Assembly (NCBI RefSeq): GCF_900112175.1
Contig: NZ_FOYT01000003.1
Location: 124,001-188,000 of the forward strand
DNA length: 64,000 nucleotides
From: Halogeometricum rufum
Lineage (GTDB): Archaea; Halobacteriota; Halobacteria; Halobacteriales; Haloferacaceae
Direction: 5' to 3'
Both the position numbers and the translations under genes were made by a program. Shown here in pieces: positions 41,164 to 48,673 of this stretch; within the stretch, counting starts at the first letter, position 1; every line of letters begins with the position of its first letter. The notes beneath the pieces were generated by a model that worked only from the letters and a program-made list of their open reading frames with translations, was not told the DNA's origin and did not search any database.

Positions 41164-42375
41164 TCAGGCGACCTCTTCGAGTATCCAGCCGAAGCGTTTC
41201 TCCCAGAACGCCTCGTCGGGGTGCTTCTTGGTCCGTCCGTGGGTCTTCTTGTCCCGGAGTTGCCGCTGGAGGATGTCGAGCGCCTCGTCGAGCGCTTGCT
41301 TCGCGCCGTAGCCCTCGCCGGAGGCGATGTACATTCCGCCGTCGGTGTACAGGCGGACGCGGGCGAGGAGCAACGGCGTCCCGCGGAGCGTCTCGTCGTG
41401 CTCGTGGAGGTGGACTTTCGCGTCCAGCACGTTCGTTCCGTGGTCCTTGTCGTCGAACGAGTCGACCATCGCCACGAGGTCCTCGTAGCTGACGTCGTCC
41501 AGCAGGTCGGCCCCGTATATCTGGACCGCCCTGTTGCCCTCGGCCTCCCACGTCAACGAGTCGAGGACGTCCGTCTTCGTGACGATACCGACGGGGCGTC
41601 CCTCCTCCACGACGACCAGCGAGGAGGCGTCCGCGTCGAACATCGCCTCGACCGCCGCGTCGAGGGTCTCGCTCGGTTCGATAGTGCGGACCGGCGACAC
41701 CATCACGTCGCGGACCGGGAGGTCGAACGCCCGGTCGGTTTCGCCCTCGCGGGCGCCGAACCCGCCGCGGCGAGTGCGACCGGAACCGCCCCCGAACGCG
41801 TCTCGACCGCTCGGGTCGCCCCCTTGACTCCCCGTCTCGGGGCGGACCGTGAGGTCCACGATGTCGTAGAGGCTGAGGATGCCGACCGCCGCGTCGTCCT
41901 CGACGACGGGGAGGTGCGTGAAGTGGTGTTCGCGGAACCGGCTGACGGCCTCGCCGACCGTCGAAGTGGACGCGACCGAGACGAGTTCGTCCGAGTAGGC
42001 GTCTCCGACGCTGGCGGCGTCGAGGAACGGCGCGACCGCATCGAGGAGGTCGTCGGCGGTGACGACGCCGACGAGATCGTCGCCCTCGAAGACGGGGAGG
42101 ACGTGCGAGTCGCTATCTATCATCAACTGGGCGACCTTGCGCACGTCCTCGGTGGGGGCGAGTCGAGGAACGTGCCAGACGAGCGACCCGACCTTCTGGT
42201 CGGGCGGGTGACGGGAGGTGGTGAGTTGCCGCCGCGTGACGACGCCCTCGAACTCGTCGCCGCGGACGACGACTCCCTTGACCGTCGGGTCCTCGAACGC
42301 ACCGACGAGTTTCGAGACTTCGGTCTCGGGGTCGAATTCGACGTACTCCTTCGAAACGATATCAGTTATATCCAT
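41164..42375 (-). CDS. CBS-domain protein with HPF/S30AE-like C-terminal domain
   Basis: A 403-aa protein with four CBS motifs (two Bateman pairs, about residues 1-125 and 130-275; e.g. VFEGDDLVGVVTADDLLDAV, LPVVEDDAAVGILSLYDIVD and VVEEGRPVGIVTKTDVLDSL), separated by a Gly/Arg-rich linker. A C-terminal domain (about 290-403) of the hibernation-promoting factor type (DAKVHLHEHDETLRGTPLLL, then RVRLYTDGGMYIASGEGYGA, QALDEALDILQRQL) follows. Nucleotide binding by the CBS pairs may control ribosome or RNA binding by the tail. No operon partner. Confidence 0.82.
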   Translation of the reverse strand: MDITDIVSKEYVEFDPETEVSKLVGAFEDPTVKGVVVRGDEFEGVVTRRQLTTSRHPPDQKVGSLVWHVPRLAPTEDVRKVAQLMIDSDSHVLPVFEGDDLVGVVTADDLLDAVAPFLDAASVGDAYSDELVSVASTSTVGEAVSRFREHHFTHLPVVEDDAAVGILSLYDIVDLTVRPETGSQGGDPSGRDAFGGGSGRTRRGGFGAREGETDRAFDLPVRDVMVSPVRTIEPSETLDAAVEAMFDADASSLVVVEEGRPVGIVTKTDVLDSLTWEAEGNRAVQIYGADLLDDVSYEDLVAMVDSFDDKDHGTNVLDAKVHLHEHDETLRGTPLLLARVRLYTDGGMYIASGEGYGAKQALDEALDILQRQLRDKKTHGRTKKHPDEAFWEKRFGWILEEVA

Positions 42376-42726
42376 AGCTGTGGTTTGTGTCCGGCTTCAG
42401 TCACGCGCTGTACAGTCGGTCGTCGGGCGGATGCCCTACGGATAGGAGTTGGAGGGACGACTGCAAGTACGGGTCGCTCGTTCTCAGAATCTGATATCCA
42501 CCGAAGCCGTTCAACCCAGTCTTTATTTTACCATCCGTGCAAGTTCGATTTCGGAGCGGAAGGGGTCGCCTCATCCGGGTTCGAGATTCCGAGGGAGTCT
42601 GAAGGGCTCCGGTCGCAGATTTTGATGGATGCGTGCGCCCCGGAAGATGTCTCCCCGTGCGCGTTCGACAGTAGTATTGTCCATACTATGCAAAACTAAA
42701 AGGGGCGGGGGTGCGTACGTTCGACC
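42376..42726. other. Intergenic region with a promoter-proximal palindrome
   Basis: This 351-nt divergent region between the CBS gene and the amidotransferase gene is AT-richer than average (CTTTATTTTACC near 42519). No gene visible. A perfect inverted repeat TAGTAT-TGTCC-ATACTA at 42672-42688 lies just upstream of a TATA-like ACTAAAA (42695-42701) of the amidotransferase gene. Confidence 0.55.
42672..42688. promoter_or_regulatory. Inverted repeat upstream of the glutamine amidotransferase gene
   Basis: TAGTAT-TGTCC-ATACTA: perfect 6-bp arms with a 5-nt spacer, 38-55 nt before the ATG at 42727 and immediately upstream of the predicted TATA box, where activators or repressors of archaeal promoters often bind. 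Confidence 0.5.
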
Positions 42727-43431
42727 ATGAGCGCGACAATCGCACTCCTCGACGCGTCCGTCGGCGACACACCCGCAGAGCGGAACTTCAGGCGCGTCCT
42801 CGACGCCGAGGTGACGACGTTCAAACTGAGCGACGGCGAACTCCCCCCGCCGGTGTCTTCGCGGGCGTGGACGTACGACGGCGTGGTGATAAGCGGGTCG
42901 CAGACGTCCGTCTACGACGACCACGAGTGGATTCACGAGGTCACCGACTGGTTCCGCCGCGCGCACGCCGCGGGCGTCCCGACGCTCGGCGTCTGCTGGG
43001 GGCACCAGTTCGTCGCGCAGGCTCTCGGCGGACGTATCGTGGACGTGGCCGAGTACGAACTCGGGTACCGCCGTATCACTCGCGTGGGCGAAGACGACCT
43101 GTTCGAAAACGTCCCGCGGACGTTCACCGCGTTCGAGACGCACTCCGACCGGGTGGCCGAACTCCCGTCCGGGGCGGTGACCCTCGCGCGCAACGACTTC
43201 GGCGTGCAGGCGTTCCGCGACGGCGCCGCCTACGGCGTCCAGTTCCACCCCGAGTACGACCGCGAGACGGCCGAGTGGGTGACGAAGAACAAGGAGTTGC
43301 CCGACGAACGCATCCGGTCCGTCCTCGACGGCATCACGGACGAGACTGCCGCGGCGGCCGAGGCGGCGGCGCGGGTGTTCGACAACTTCCTGCGACTGGT
43401 GGAGACGCAGTCGCCGGTGGAACGGCGGTGA
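42727..43431 (+). CDS. Type 1 (class I) glutamine amidotransferase
   Basis: A 234-aa triad amidotransferase. The nucleophile loop is LGVCWGHQFVAQALGG (near residue 87), and GVQFHPEYDRET (near 172) has the catalytic H and E. The stand-alone form resembles GMP-synthase-like or uncharacterised amidotransferases (COG0518) that release ammonia from glutamine for an unknown partner; no synthase gene is adjacent. An inverted repeat lies upstream of the promoter. Convergent with the YjbQ gene. Confidence 0.88.
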   Translation: MSATIALLDASVGDTPAERNFRRVLDAEVTTFKLSDGELPPPVSSRAWTYDGVVISGSQTSVYDDHEWIHEVTDWFRRAHAAGVPTLGVCWGHQFVAQALGGRIVDVAEYELGYRRITRVGEDDLFENVPRTFTAFETHSDRVAELPSGAVTLARNDFGVQAFRDGAAYGVQFHPEYDRETAEWVTKNKELPDERIRSVLDGITDETAAAAEAAARVFDNFLRLVETQSPVERR

Positions 43432-43461
43432 GCGCTCGCTCGTCGCCGGGCGACAGGAGCA

Positions 43462-43854
43462 CTACGACGGCGTCGTCGTGACTCGCAGTCGGCGCGTCCG
43501 CGGCCCGTCGCACTCGACGAACAGCACCGACTGCCACGTTCCGAGGGCCAACTCGCCGTCTTCGACCGGTATCGAGACGTTCGAACCGAGAAGGGTCGCC
43601 CGCAGGTGCGCGTCCGCGTTGTCGTCGATGGCGTCGTGGTCGTAGTCGTCGCCGCGGGGGGCCAGTTCGGCGAGCAGTCGTTCGACGTCGCGCAGCAGTC
43701 GGCTCTCGTTCTCGTTGACGACGACGCCAGCCGTCGTGTGGGGCACGAAGACGGTGCAGACGCCCGCGTCGAGTTCCTCGGGGACGGCCGCGGCCACCTC
43801 CGAGGTGACGTCGAGGAGTTCCACTCGCTCGTCGGTCGAAATTTCGAGTGACAC
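43462..43854 (-). CDS. YjbQ/UPF0047-family protein (secondary thiamine-phosphate synthase)
   Basis: A 130-aa member of the YjbQ family. The signature is present: DAGVCTVFVPHTTAGVVVNE (near residue 35), the D-x8-LA motif SRLLRDVERLLAELA, and the C-terminal GTWQSVLFVECDGPRTRRL. Family members show thiamine-phosphate synthase-like activity in vitro; the physiological role is debated. It is not linked to the tenA operon at 23833. Convergent with the amidotransferase. Confidence 0.9.
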   Translation of the reverse strand: MSLEISTDERVELLDVTSEVAAAVPEELDAGVCTVFVPHTTAGVVVNENESRLLRDVERLLAELAPRGDDYDHDAIDDNADAHLRATLLGSNVSIPVEDGELALGTWQSVLFVECDGPRTRRLRVTTTPS

Positions 43855-43942
43855 GGCCGCCGGTACGGTCGCTCGACGGAAAAGTGCGGCAGTCGCCTCA
43901 GCGAACGAGCGTCACGGTGACAGTCGCCCGCCGCGCGGCGGT

Positions 43943-44272
43943 TCAGTCGCGTTCGCCGCCGACCGTCGCGCGGCGGTCCGGTTCGGGAGCGAGACCGTCG
44001 AGGTACGACTGGACGGCCGACGCGACGGCGTCCGCGCGGGTGTAGCTCTCGCCGAGACCGACCTCGACCCGCGTCCAGTCCTCGCCGTCGCGTTCGTACA
44101 CGTCGACCCACCAGTACAGCGACAGCCCTCGGGAGAACTCGGTTATCTGGACGCGGCGCGTCCCGCCGGGCGACTCGTACGTCGTCCTGTCGCCCTCGGT
44201 GACGGCGGTCCAACCGTCCGGGAGGTCGATGCGGTACGGGTCGTCCGCGCCTCGGGTGTCCTCGTCGGGCAT
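43943..44272 (-). CDS. 109-aa conserved-looking protein, function unknown
   Basis: A small soluble protein. Segments YRIDLPDGWTAVTEGDRT and RVQITEFSRGLSLYWWVDVY suggest a beta-sheet domain of the type found in haloarchaeal hypothetical proteins; the last 30 residues form a helix (TRADAVASAVQSYLDGLAPE) and acidic tail. No family recognised. It lies between the P-type ATPase operon and the YjbQ gene on the same strand, with 88 and 85 nt gaps. Confidence 0.65.
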   Translation of the reverse strand: MPDEDTRGADDPYRIDLPDGWTAVTEGDRTTYESPGGTRRVQITEFSRGLSLYWWVDVYERDGEDWTRVEVGLGESYTRADAVASAVQSYLDGLAPEPDRRATVGGERD

Positions 44273-44357
44273 CGGGTCGTGCCGAGTTGTCGCCCCGACG
44301 GCCTAAATCACACCCTACCGGCACGACCCGCCGCCTCGCGCCCGGCGTCGCCCCGAC

Positions 44358-46751
44358 TCACTCCACCGACCGAGAGGAGTTGAGGACCACGAGGAGGCTG
44401 CTCGTCCCCATCGCGACGGCGGCGAGCAGGGGGTTGAGCAGGCCGAAGGCGGCCAGCGGGATGGCGACGAGGTTGTAGACGAACGCCCACGCGAGGTTCT
44501 CCCGGATGCGCCGGTGCGTCCCGGCGGCGACGGCGAACACCGTCGGGACGGCTTCGAGGCCGCGTTCGACCACGACGGCGTCGGCGGCGCTCCCGGCGAG
44601 GTCGGTGCCGGACCCGAAGGCGATGCCCACGTCCGCCGCGGCGAGTGCGGGGGCGTCGTTGGAGCCGTCGCCGACCATGGCGACGGTGCCGCGCGAGCGG
44701 AGGCGTTCGACCGTCTGGGCCTTCGCCTCCGGCGGGACGCCCGCGAACACTTCGTCGACCGCGGGGTGCGAGCGGAACTGCGCCGCCGCGCGTTCGTCGT
44801 CGCCGGTGAGGACGACTATCTCCCGGCCGGTGCCGAGTTCCGACAGCGTCTCGTCCCACGTCGCCCGGGGCGCGTCGCCCACGTCGAGGACGGCGCGCGC
44901 GGTCCGGTCCCACCCGACGAACACCGGCACGCGGCCGTCGTCGCGAACCGACTCGCCGGCGGCCGCGAGCGTCGCCGGAACCGAGAGCCCCTCCTCGCGG
45001 AGGAGGTCCGGATGGCCGACAACGACGCGCCGGCCGTCGACGGTCCCCGCCGCGCCTCGCCGGTGAATCGACGAGTCCGTCACCTCGGGGAGGCGGTCCG
45101 GGGCGCGTTCGACGACGGCCTTCGCGACCGGGTGGGCGGCGTGGCGTTCGACGGCCGCGGCCAGTTCGACCGCCGTCGCCTCGTCGGCCTCGCCGGTGGT
45201 CACGCCGCGGACGTGCATCCGGCCGTCGGTCAGCGTCCCCGTCTTGTCGAAGACGAGCACGTCCGCGTCGGGCGCGTCCTCGAAGACGGCGTCGGAGGCG
45301 ACGACGACGCCCGCGTCGGCCGCGTCGCGGACGCCCGAGGCGACGGCCAGCGGCGTCGCCAACCCCAGCGCGCACGGACAGGAGACGACGAGGACCGTCA
45401 GCCCGTTCAGCAGGGCGTCCGCCGGCGACGACCCCAGCGCGAGGAAGCCCGCCGTCGTCACCGCCGCGAGGACGAGGACGAGGGGGACGAACACCGTCGC
45501 CAGCTTGTCTGCGAGTCGCTGCGCGCCGCCGCGGGAGGACTGAATCTCCCACAGCAGTTCCACGAGGCGGTCGAGCGTGCTCGTCGCGTCGGCGCCGACT
45601 TCGACCGTCAGGGAGTCGTCGGTGACGACGGAGCCGCCGACGACGGGGTCGCCCGGGCCGCGGGTGGTGGGCAGCGACTCGCCGGTGACGAGCGACTCGT
45701 CCACGGCGGCGCGCCCGTCGACGACGACGCCGTCCACCGGGACGCGTTCGCCGGGGCGGACGAGGACCCGGTCGCCGGGGGCGAGGGAGTCGACGGCGAC
45801 GGACTCGGTCCGGCCGTCGTCGGTCACGCGCGTCGCGTCGGTCACGCGAGCGCTCGTCAGGTCGGTCAGCCGACTCGCGGCGCGGCGCTTTATGCGGTCC
45901 TCGTAGTAGTTGCCGAGCGTCACGACGAGGACGATTGCGACGCTCACGTCGAAGTAGACGTGCGTGCGGCCGACGAGCATCGACCCCACGCTGAAGACGT
46001 AGGCCGCGACGGCCGCGAGTGCGACGAGGAGGTCCATGTTCGGTTGTCGGGCGACGAGGCTCACGTACGCTCCCCGGAGGATGGGGTACCCGGTGTAGAA
46101 CAGGACGATGGACGACATCACCCAGACGTTGGCGACGAGGTACAGTCCGTCGAATCCGTCGAGGCCGACGATGGGCTCGAAGCCGAGGTACGTCGGGTAG
46201 AGGAACAGCACGTACCAGACCATCACCATCATGCCGAAGACGCCGCCGCCGATGAGGAACGTCGCCAGCCCGGACTCCTCTTCGCCGTCGGTCGCCGCGT
46301 CGGGGTCGGCGGCGTCGTAGCCGTAGCGGCCGAGTCGGCCGACGAGCCCGTCGAGGTCGGTCCGGTCGGGGTCGTACGTGACCCGGAGCATGTCCGTCGC
46401 GTACGACGCCTCGGCGCCGTAGACGCCGTCGTCGCCGGCGGCGGTGGACTCGATGAACGTCTCGCAGGTGGCGCAGTGCATCCCGTCGACGGAGAGGAAC
46501 GTCCGTTCGGCGTCCGCGGGGGCGTCCTCGCCGTCGTCGGGGGCGAGTTCCCGTTCGACGTCGGCCTCACCGACGGCGTCGGGGCCGCCGAGTGCGCGCG
46601 ACACTTCGAGACAGCCGCGACAGCAGTACGCCCCGGGGACGTCGTCGCCGGTGACCGGGTCGTCGGGCGTCGGGAGGTCACAGAGCGAACACGCGCCGTC
46701 GCTCCGTTCGTCGGTCGACTCGCCGCGGAGCGCCCGTGAATCGTTGCTCAC
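44358..46751 (-). CDS. Copper-type P1B ATPase, CcoI/FixI-like
   Basis: A 797-aa heavy-metal P-type ATPase. In order: an N-terminal metal-binding domain with C-x2-C and CCRGC (about residues 21-48; the type found in CcoI/FixI copper pumps), an HMA domain with GMHCATCE (near 88), eight helices including CPC in LVVSCPCALGLATPLAV (near 458), the phosphorylation motif DKTGTLTDG (near 500), HP in HAAHPVAKA (near 533) and GDGSNDAPALAAADVGIA (near 695). It likely loads copper for oxidase assembly, because it is the last gene of an operon divergent from cbaDBAC: small subunit, SafE-like, then this gene, with 3- and 7-nt gaps. Confidence 0.9.
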   Translation of the reverse strand: MSNDSRALRGESTDERSDGACSLCDLPTPDDPVTGDDVPGAYCCRGCLEVSRALGGPDAVGEADVERELAPDDGEDAPADAERTFLSVDGMHCATCETFIESTAAGDDGVYGAEASYATDMLRVTYDPDRTDLDGLVGRLGRYGYDAADPDAATDGEEESGLATFLIGGGVFGMMVMVWYVLFLYPTYLGFEPIVGLDGFDGLYLVANVWVMSSIVLFYTGYPILRGAYVSLVARQPNMDLLVALAAVAAYVFSVGSMLVGRTHVYFDVSVAIVLVVTLGNYYEDRIKRRAASRLTDLTSARVTDATRVTDDGRTESVAVDSLAPGDRVLVRPGERVPVDGVVVDGRAAVDESLVTGESLPTTRGPGDPVVGGSVVTDDSLTVEVGADATSTLDRLVELLWEIQSSRGGAQRLADKLATVFVPLVLVLAAVTTAGFLALGSSPADALLNGLTVLVVSCPCALGLATPLAVASGVRDAADAGVVVASDAVFEDAPDADVLVFDKTGTLTDGRMHVRGVTTGEADEATAVELAAAVERHAAHPVAKAVVERAPDRLPEVTDSSIHRRGAAGTVDGRRVVVGHPDLLREEGLSVPATLAAAGESVRDDGRVPVFVGWDRTARAVLDVGDAPRATWDETLSELGTGREIVVLTGDDERAAAQFRSHPAVDEVFAGVPPEAKAQTVERLRSRGTVAMVGDGSNDAPALAAADVGIAFGSGTDLAGSAADAVVVERGLEAVPTVFAVAAGTHRRIRENLAWAFVYNLVAIPLAAFGLLNPLLAAVAMGTSSLLVVLNSSRSVE

Positions 46752-46758
46752 CGTCGTC

Positions 46759-47562
46759 TCACCCCAGCGGTTGGTACACCGGTATCATCGGGTGCGGGAG
46801 GTGGATGCCGACGAGCATCAGTCCGTGCGCCAACGGCAGGTAGCCGAGGACGAGGAACGCCGCCCCGAGCACGCGGTGCAGCGAGCGACGGCGACCGACC
46901 GACAGCGACCCGAGCGCCGTCCCGTAGACGAACAGCGTCGGGATGGTCCCGAGGCCGAGCAGGGAGAGCAGGAAGGCGGCCCGGACCGGGTCGGCCGTCG
47001 CGAACGCGTACAGGTACGCGGGGTAGGTAATCGGGCAGGGGAGGAACGCGTGTCCGACCCCCAGTCCGGCGATTCGCGCGTCGCCCACGAGGGAGTCGAC
47101 TCGCCTCGTGAGCGCGGCGCTGACGCGCCTGAACGGAGCCGAGAGCGCGTCCGGGAGGCGAGCGGTCCCGCCGCCGGTCCCGCCGCGGAGGTACGAGACG
47201 CCGGTCGCCATGATGAGGACGCCGACGAGGACGCCCGTCGTCGCGCGGACCCCCGTTCCGAGGGCGACGACGGCGTCCAACGCGCCGACGGTGACCGCGC
47301 CGACGGCCGCGAGGACGGCACCGACGACGGCGTAGCCCGCCGCGCGCCCGAGGTTGAACAGGCCGTGCTGTCTGACCTGTCTGACGGTGAGTGCGGCGTC
47401 GCCGCCCTCGGTCTCCCGGAGTCGGTCGGCGTAGACGCTCACGAGCGGGCCACACATCCCCAGGCAGTGTGCGCCGCCGAGGGCGCCGACGACGAGGAAG
47501 ACACCGGCCTCGACGCCCGTCGCCGGGAGCGACATCCCGCCGTGAGTGGAGAGCGGTACCAT
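46759..47562 (-). CDS. SafE/TauE-like membrane protein of the oxidase assembly operon
   Basis: A 267-aa protein with about seven helices; the first has the signature GAHCLGMCGPLVSVYADRL (residues 30-48), whose C-x3-C pair is typical of UreH-type/SafE proteins that accompany copper P-type ATPases in cytochrome oxidase loci. It probably moves or chaperones copper or thiols for oxidase assembly. The start at 47562 lies 3 nt after the stop of the small subunit gene; a second ATG at 47535 is possible. The gene ends 7 nt before the ATPase. Confidence 0.85.
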   Translation of the reverse strand: MVPLSTHGGMSLPATGVEAGVFLVVGALGGAHCLGMCGPLVSVYADRLRETEGGDAALTVRQVRQHGLFNLGRAAGYAVVGAVLAAVGAVTVGALDAVVALGTGVRATTGVLVGVLIMATGVSYLRGGTGGGTARLPDALSAPFRRVSAALTRRVDSLVGDARIAGLGVGHAFLPCPITYPAYLYAFATADPVRAAFLLSLLGLGTIPTLFVYGTALGSLSVGRRRSLHRVLGAAFLVLGYLPLAHGLMLVGIHLPHPMIPVYQPLG

Positions 47563-47565
47563 GAC

Positions 47566-47772
47566 CTACGGGGAGGGGCCGTGCTCGGTCGCGTCGTGGT
47601 CGTCGTGGCCGTTCTCGGTGGGTGACAGCAAGAGATAGAGGCTGTAGGTGATGATGAGGACGTTCACGAACGTCACCGCCCCCGCCCACCACGTCCGTCC
47701 GAGTCCGAAGAGGACGACCGGGAGGAGTGCGAGCAGTGCAATCATCCCCGCGACCCGCGGTGTAAAGCGCAT
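47566..47772 (-). CDS. Small membrane subunit near the ba3 oxidase
   Basis: A 68-aa protein with two helices (VAGMIALLALLPVVLFGLGR and TFVNVLIITYSLYLLLSP) and a histidine/aspartate-rich tail (NGHDDHDATEHGP). It resembles small haloarchaeal proteins annotated as cytochrome ba3 oxidase subunits. The ATG at 47772 is 99 nt from cbaD on the other strand. The operon runs away from cbaDBAC and continues with the SafE-like protein. A copper-binding role for the His-rich tail is inference. Confidence 0.75.
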   Translation of the reverse strand: MRFTPRVAGMIALLALLPVVLFGLGRTWWAGAVTFVNVLIITYSLYLLLSPTENGHDDHDATEHGPSP

Positions 47773-47871
47773 ATCGGCAGATAGCACGGGGTAAGGTTGC
47801 TGCCTTCGCTGATTCCCATTCAGTTAGAATCTACGTTCTCGTTGAAGGGACATCAGTCGATACCGAACTGT

Positions 47872-48153
47872 ATGGCAGCTGAATCGGACGAGGGGTTGGA
47901 CGAAACGAACCCCGTTCGTGGGGAATCTGGAGCGACCGAACCGGTCGCCGCACCGGACGCCGACCTGTCAGACCAGACGGGTTACGTCATCGGGTCCGGC
48001 GGGACCGGCATCGAACGACGAATCGGTCACGACGACTTCGACCCGGTGGGGACGCTCGTCCTCATCGGCATCTACATGGCGATTCTGGCGGCGATGTGGG
48101 TGTTCATGTACTTCATCGAGTTCCTGGGCGGCGACCTCACGGTGATCGGGTGA
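47872..48153 (+). CDS. cbaD: CbaD-like small subunit of the ba3 oxidase
   Basis: A 93-aa protein with a soluble acidic N-terminus and one transmembrane helix near the C-terminus (PVGTLVLIGIYMAILAAMWVF). It precedes cbaB by 4 nt and fits CbaD of Natronomonas pharaonis, a small subunit of the ba3-type oxidase (gene order cbaD-B-A-C). The start at 47872 (MAAESDEG) is chosen because the frame upstream is not acidic. Sequence alone is weak; gene order carries the call. Confidence 0.82.
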   Translation: MAAESDEGLDETNPVRGESGATEPVAAPDADLSDQTGYVIGSGGTGIERRIGHDDFDPVGTLVLIGIYMAILAAMWVFMYFIEFLGGDLTVIG

Positions 48154-48157
48154 CACG

Positions 48158-48673
48158 ATGGAGATACACAAATACGAGAAACTCTGGCTTGCGGGCGCAC
48201 TACTGCTCATCGTCGGCTTCATCGCCACCGTCTCGTACGGGGCGGTCGGGGCCGGCGTCGAGATGATCGATAACGACGGGGGACAGGTCGACCCCGACTC
48301 GCTCGACCAGCATCCGAAGTTCGGCGAACCGGGAACGTACGCGTCAGAGGACGGCGACTACGACGTCTACGTCGTCGCCCAGCAGTTCGCCTTCGTCCCG
48401 GGGACGGAAGAGCCCGTTCGGGTACCGGCGAACTCGGAGGTGACGTTCCACGTCACGTCGCGCGACGTCATCCACGGCTACGAAATCGTCGGCACGAACG
48501 CGAACACGATGGCCATCCCCGGTCAGGTGGCGACGATGACCGTCGAGTTCAACGAGGCGGGCGAGTACGGCCTGCTGTGTAACGAGTACTGCGGGTCGGC
48601 GCACCACGCCATGGAGGGGAAGATAGTCGTGGTCCCGCAGGACGAGTGGAACGAGAGCATGGAGGTGAACTGA
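48158..48673 (+). CDS. cbaB: Cytochrome c oxidase subunit II (CuA), CbaB
   Basis: A 171-aa subunit with one N-terminal transmembrane helix (LAGALLLIVGFIATVSYGAV) and a cupredoxin domain. The CuA site is seen in FHVTSRDVIHGYEIVG (H) and LLCNEYCGSAHHAMEGKIVV (C-x3-C-x3-H-x3-M, near residues 143-155). It accepts electrons, probably from a halocyanin, and passes them to subunit I. Ends with a perfect Shine-Dalgarno (GGAGGTGA) for the next gene. Confidence 0.92.
   Translation: MEIHKYEKLWLAGALLLIVGFIATVSYGAVGAGVEMIDNDGGQVDPDSLDQHPKFGEPGTYASEDGDYDVYVVAQQFAFVPGTEEPVRVPANSEVTFHVTSRDVIHGYEIVGTNANTMAIPGQVATMTVEFNEAGEYGLLCNEYCGSAHHAMEGKIVVVPQDEWNESMEVN
48661..48668 (+). promoter_or_regulatory. Shine-Dalgarno of cbaA
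   Basis: GGAGGTGA is embedded in the last codons of cbaB and lies 5 nt before the ATG of cbaA at 48674, so the oxidase subunit I is translated by internal initiation in an otherwise leaderless-rich genome. Confidence 0.7.
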
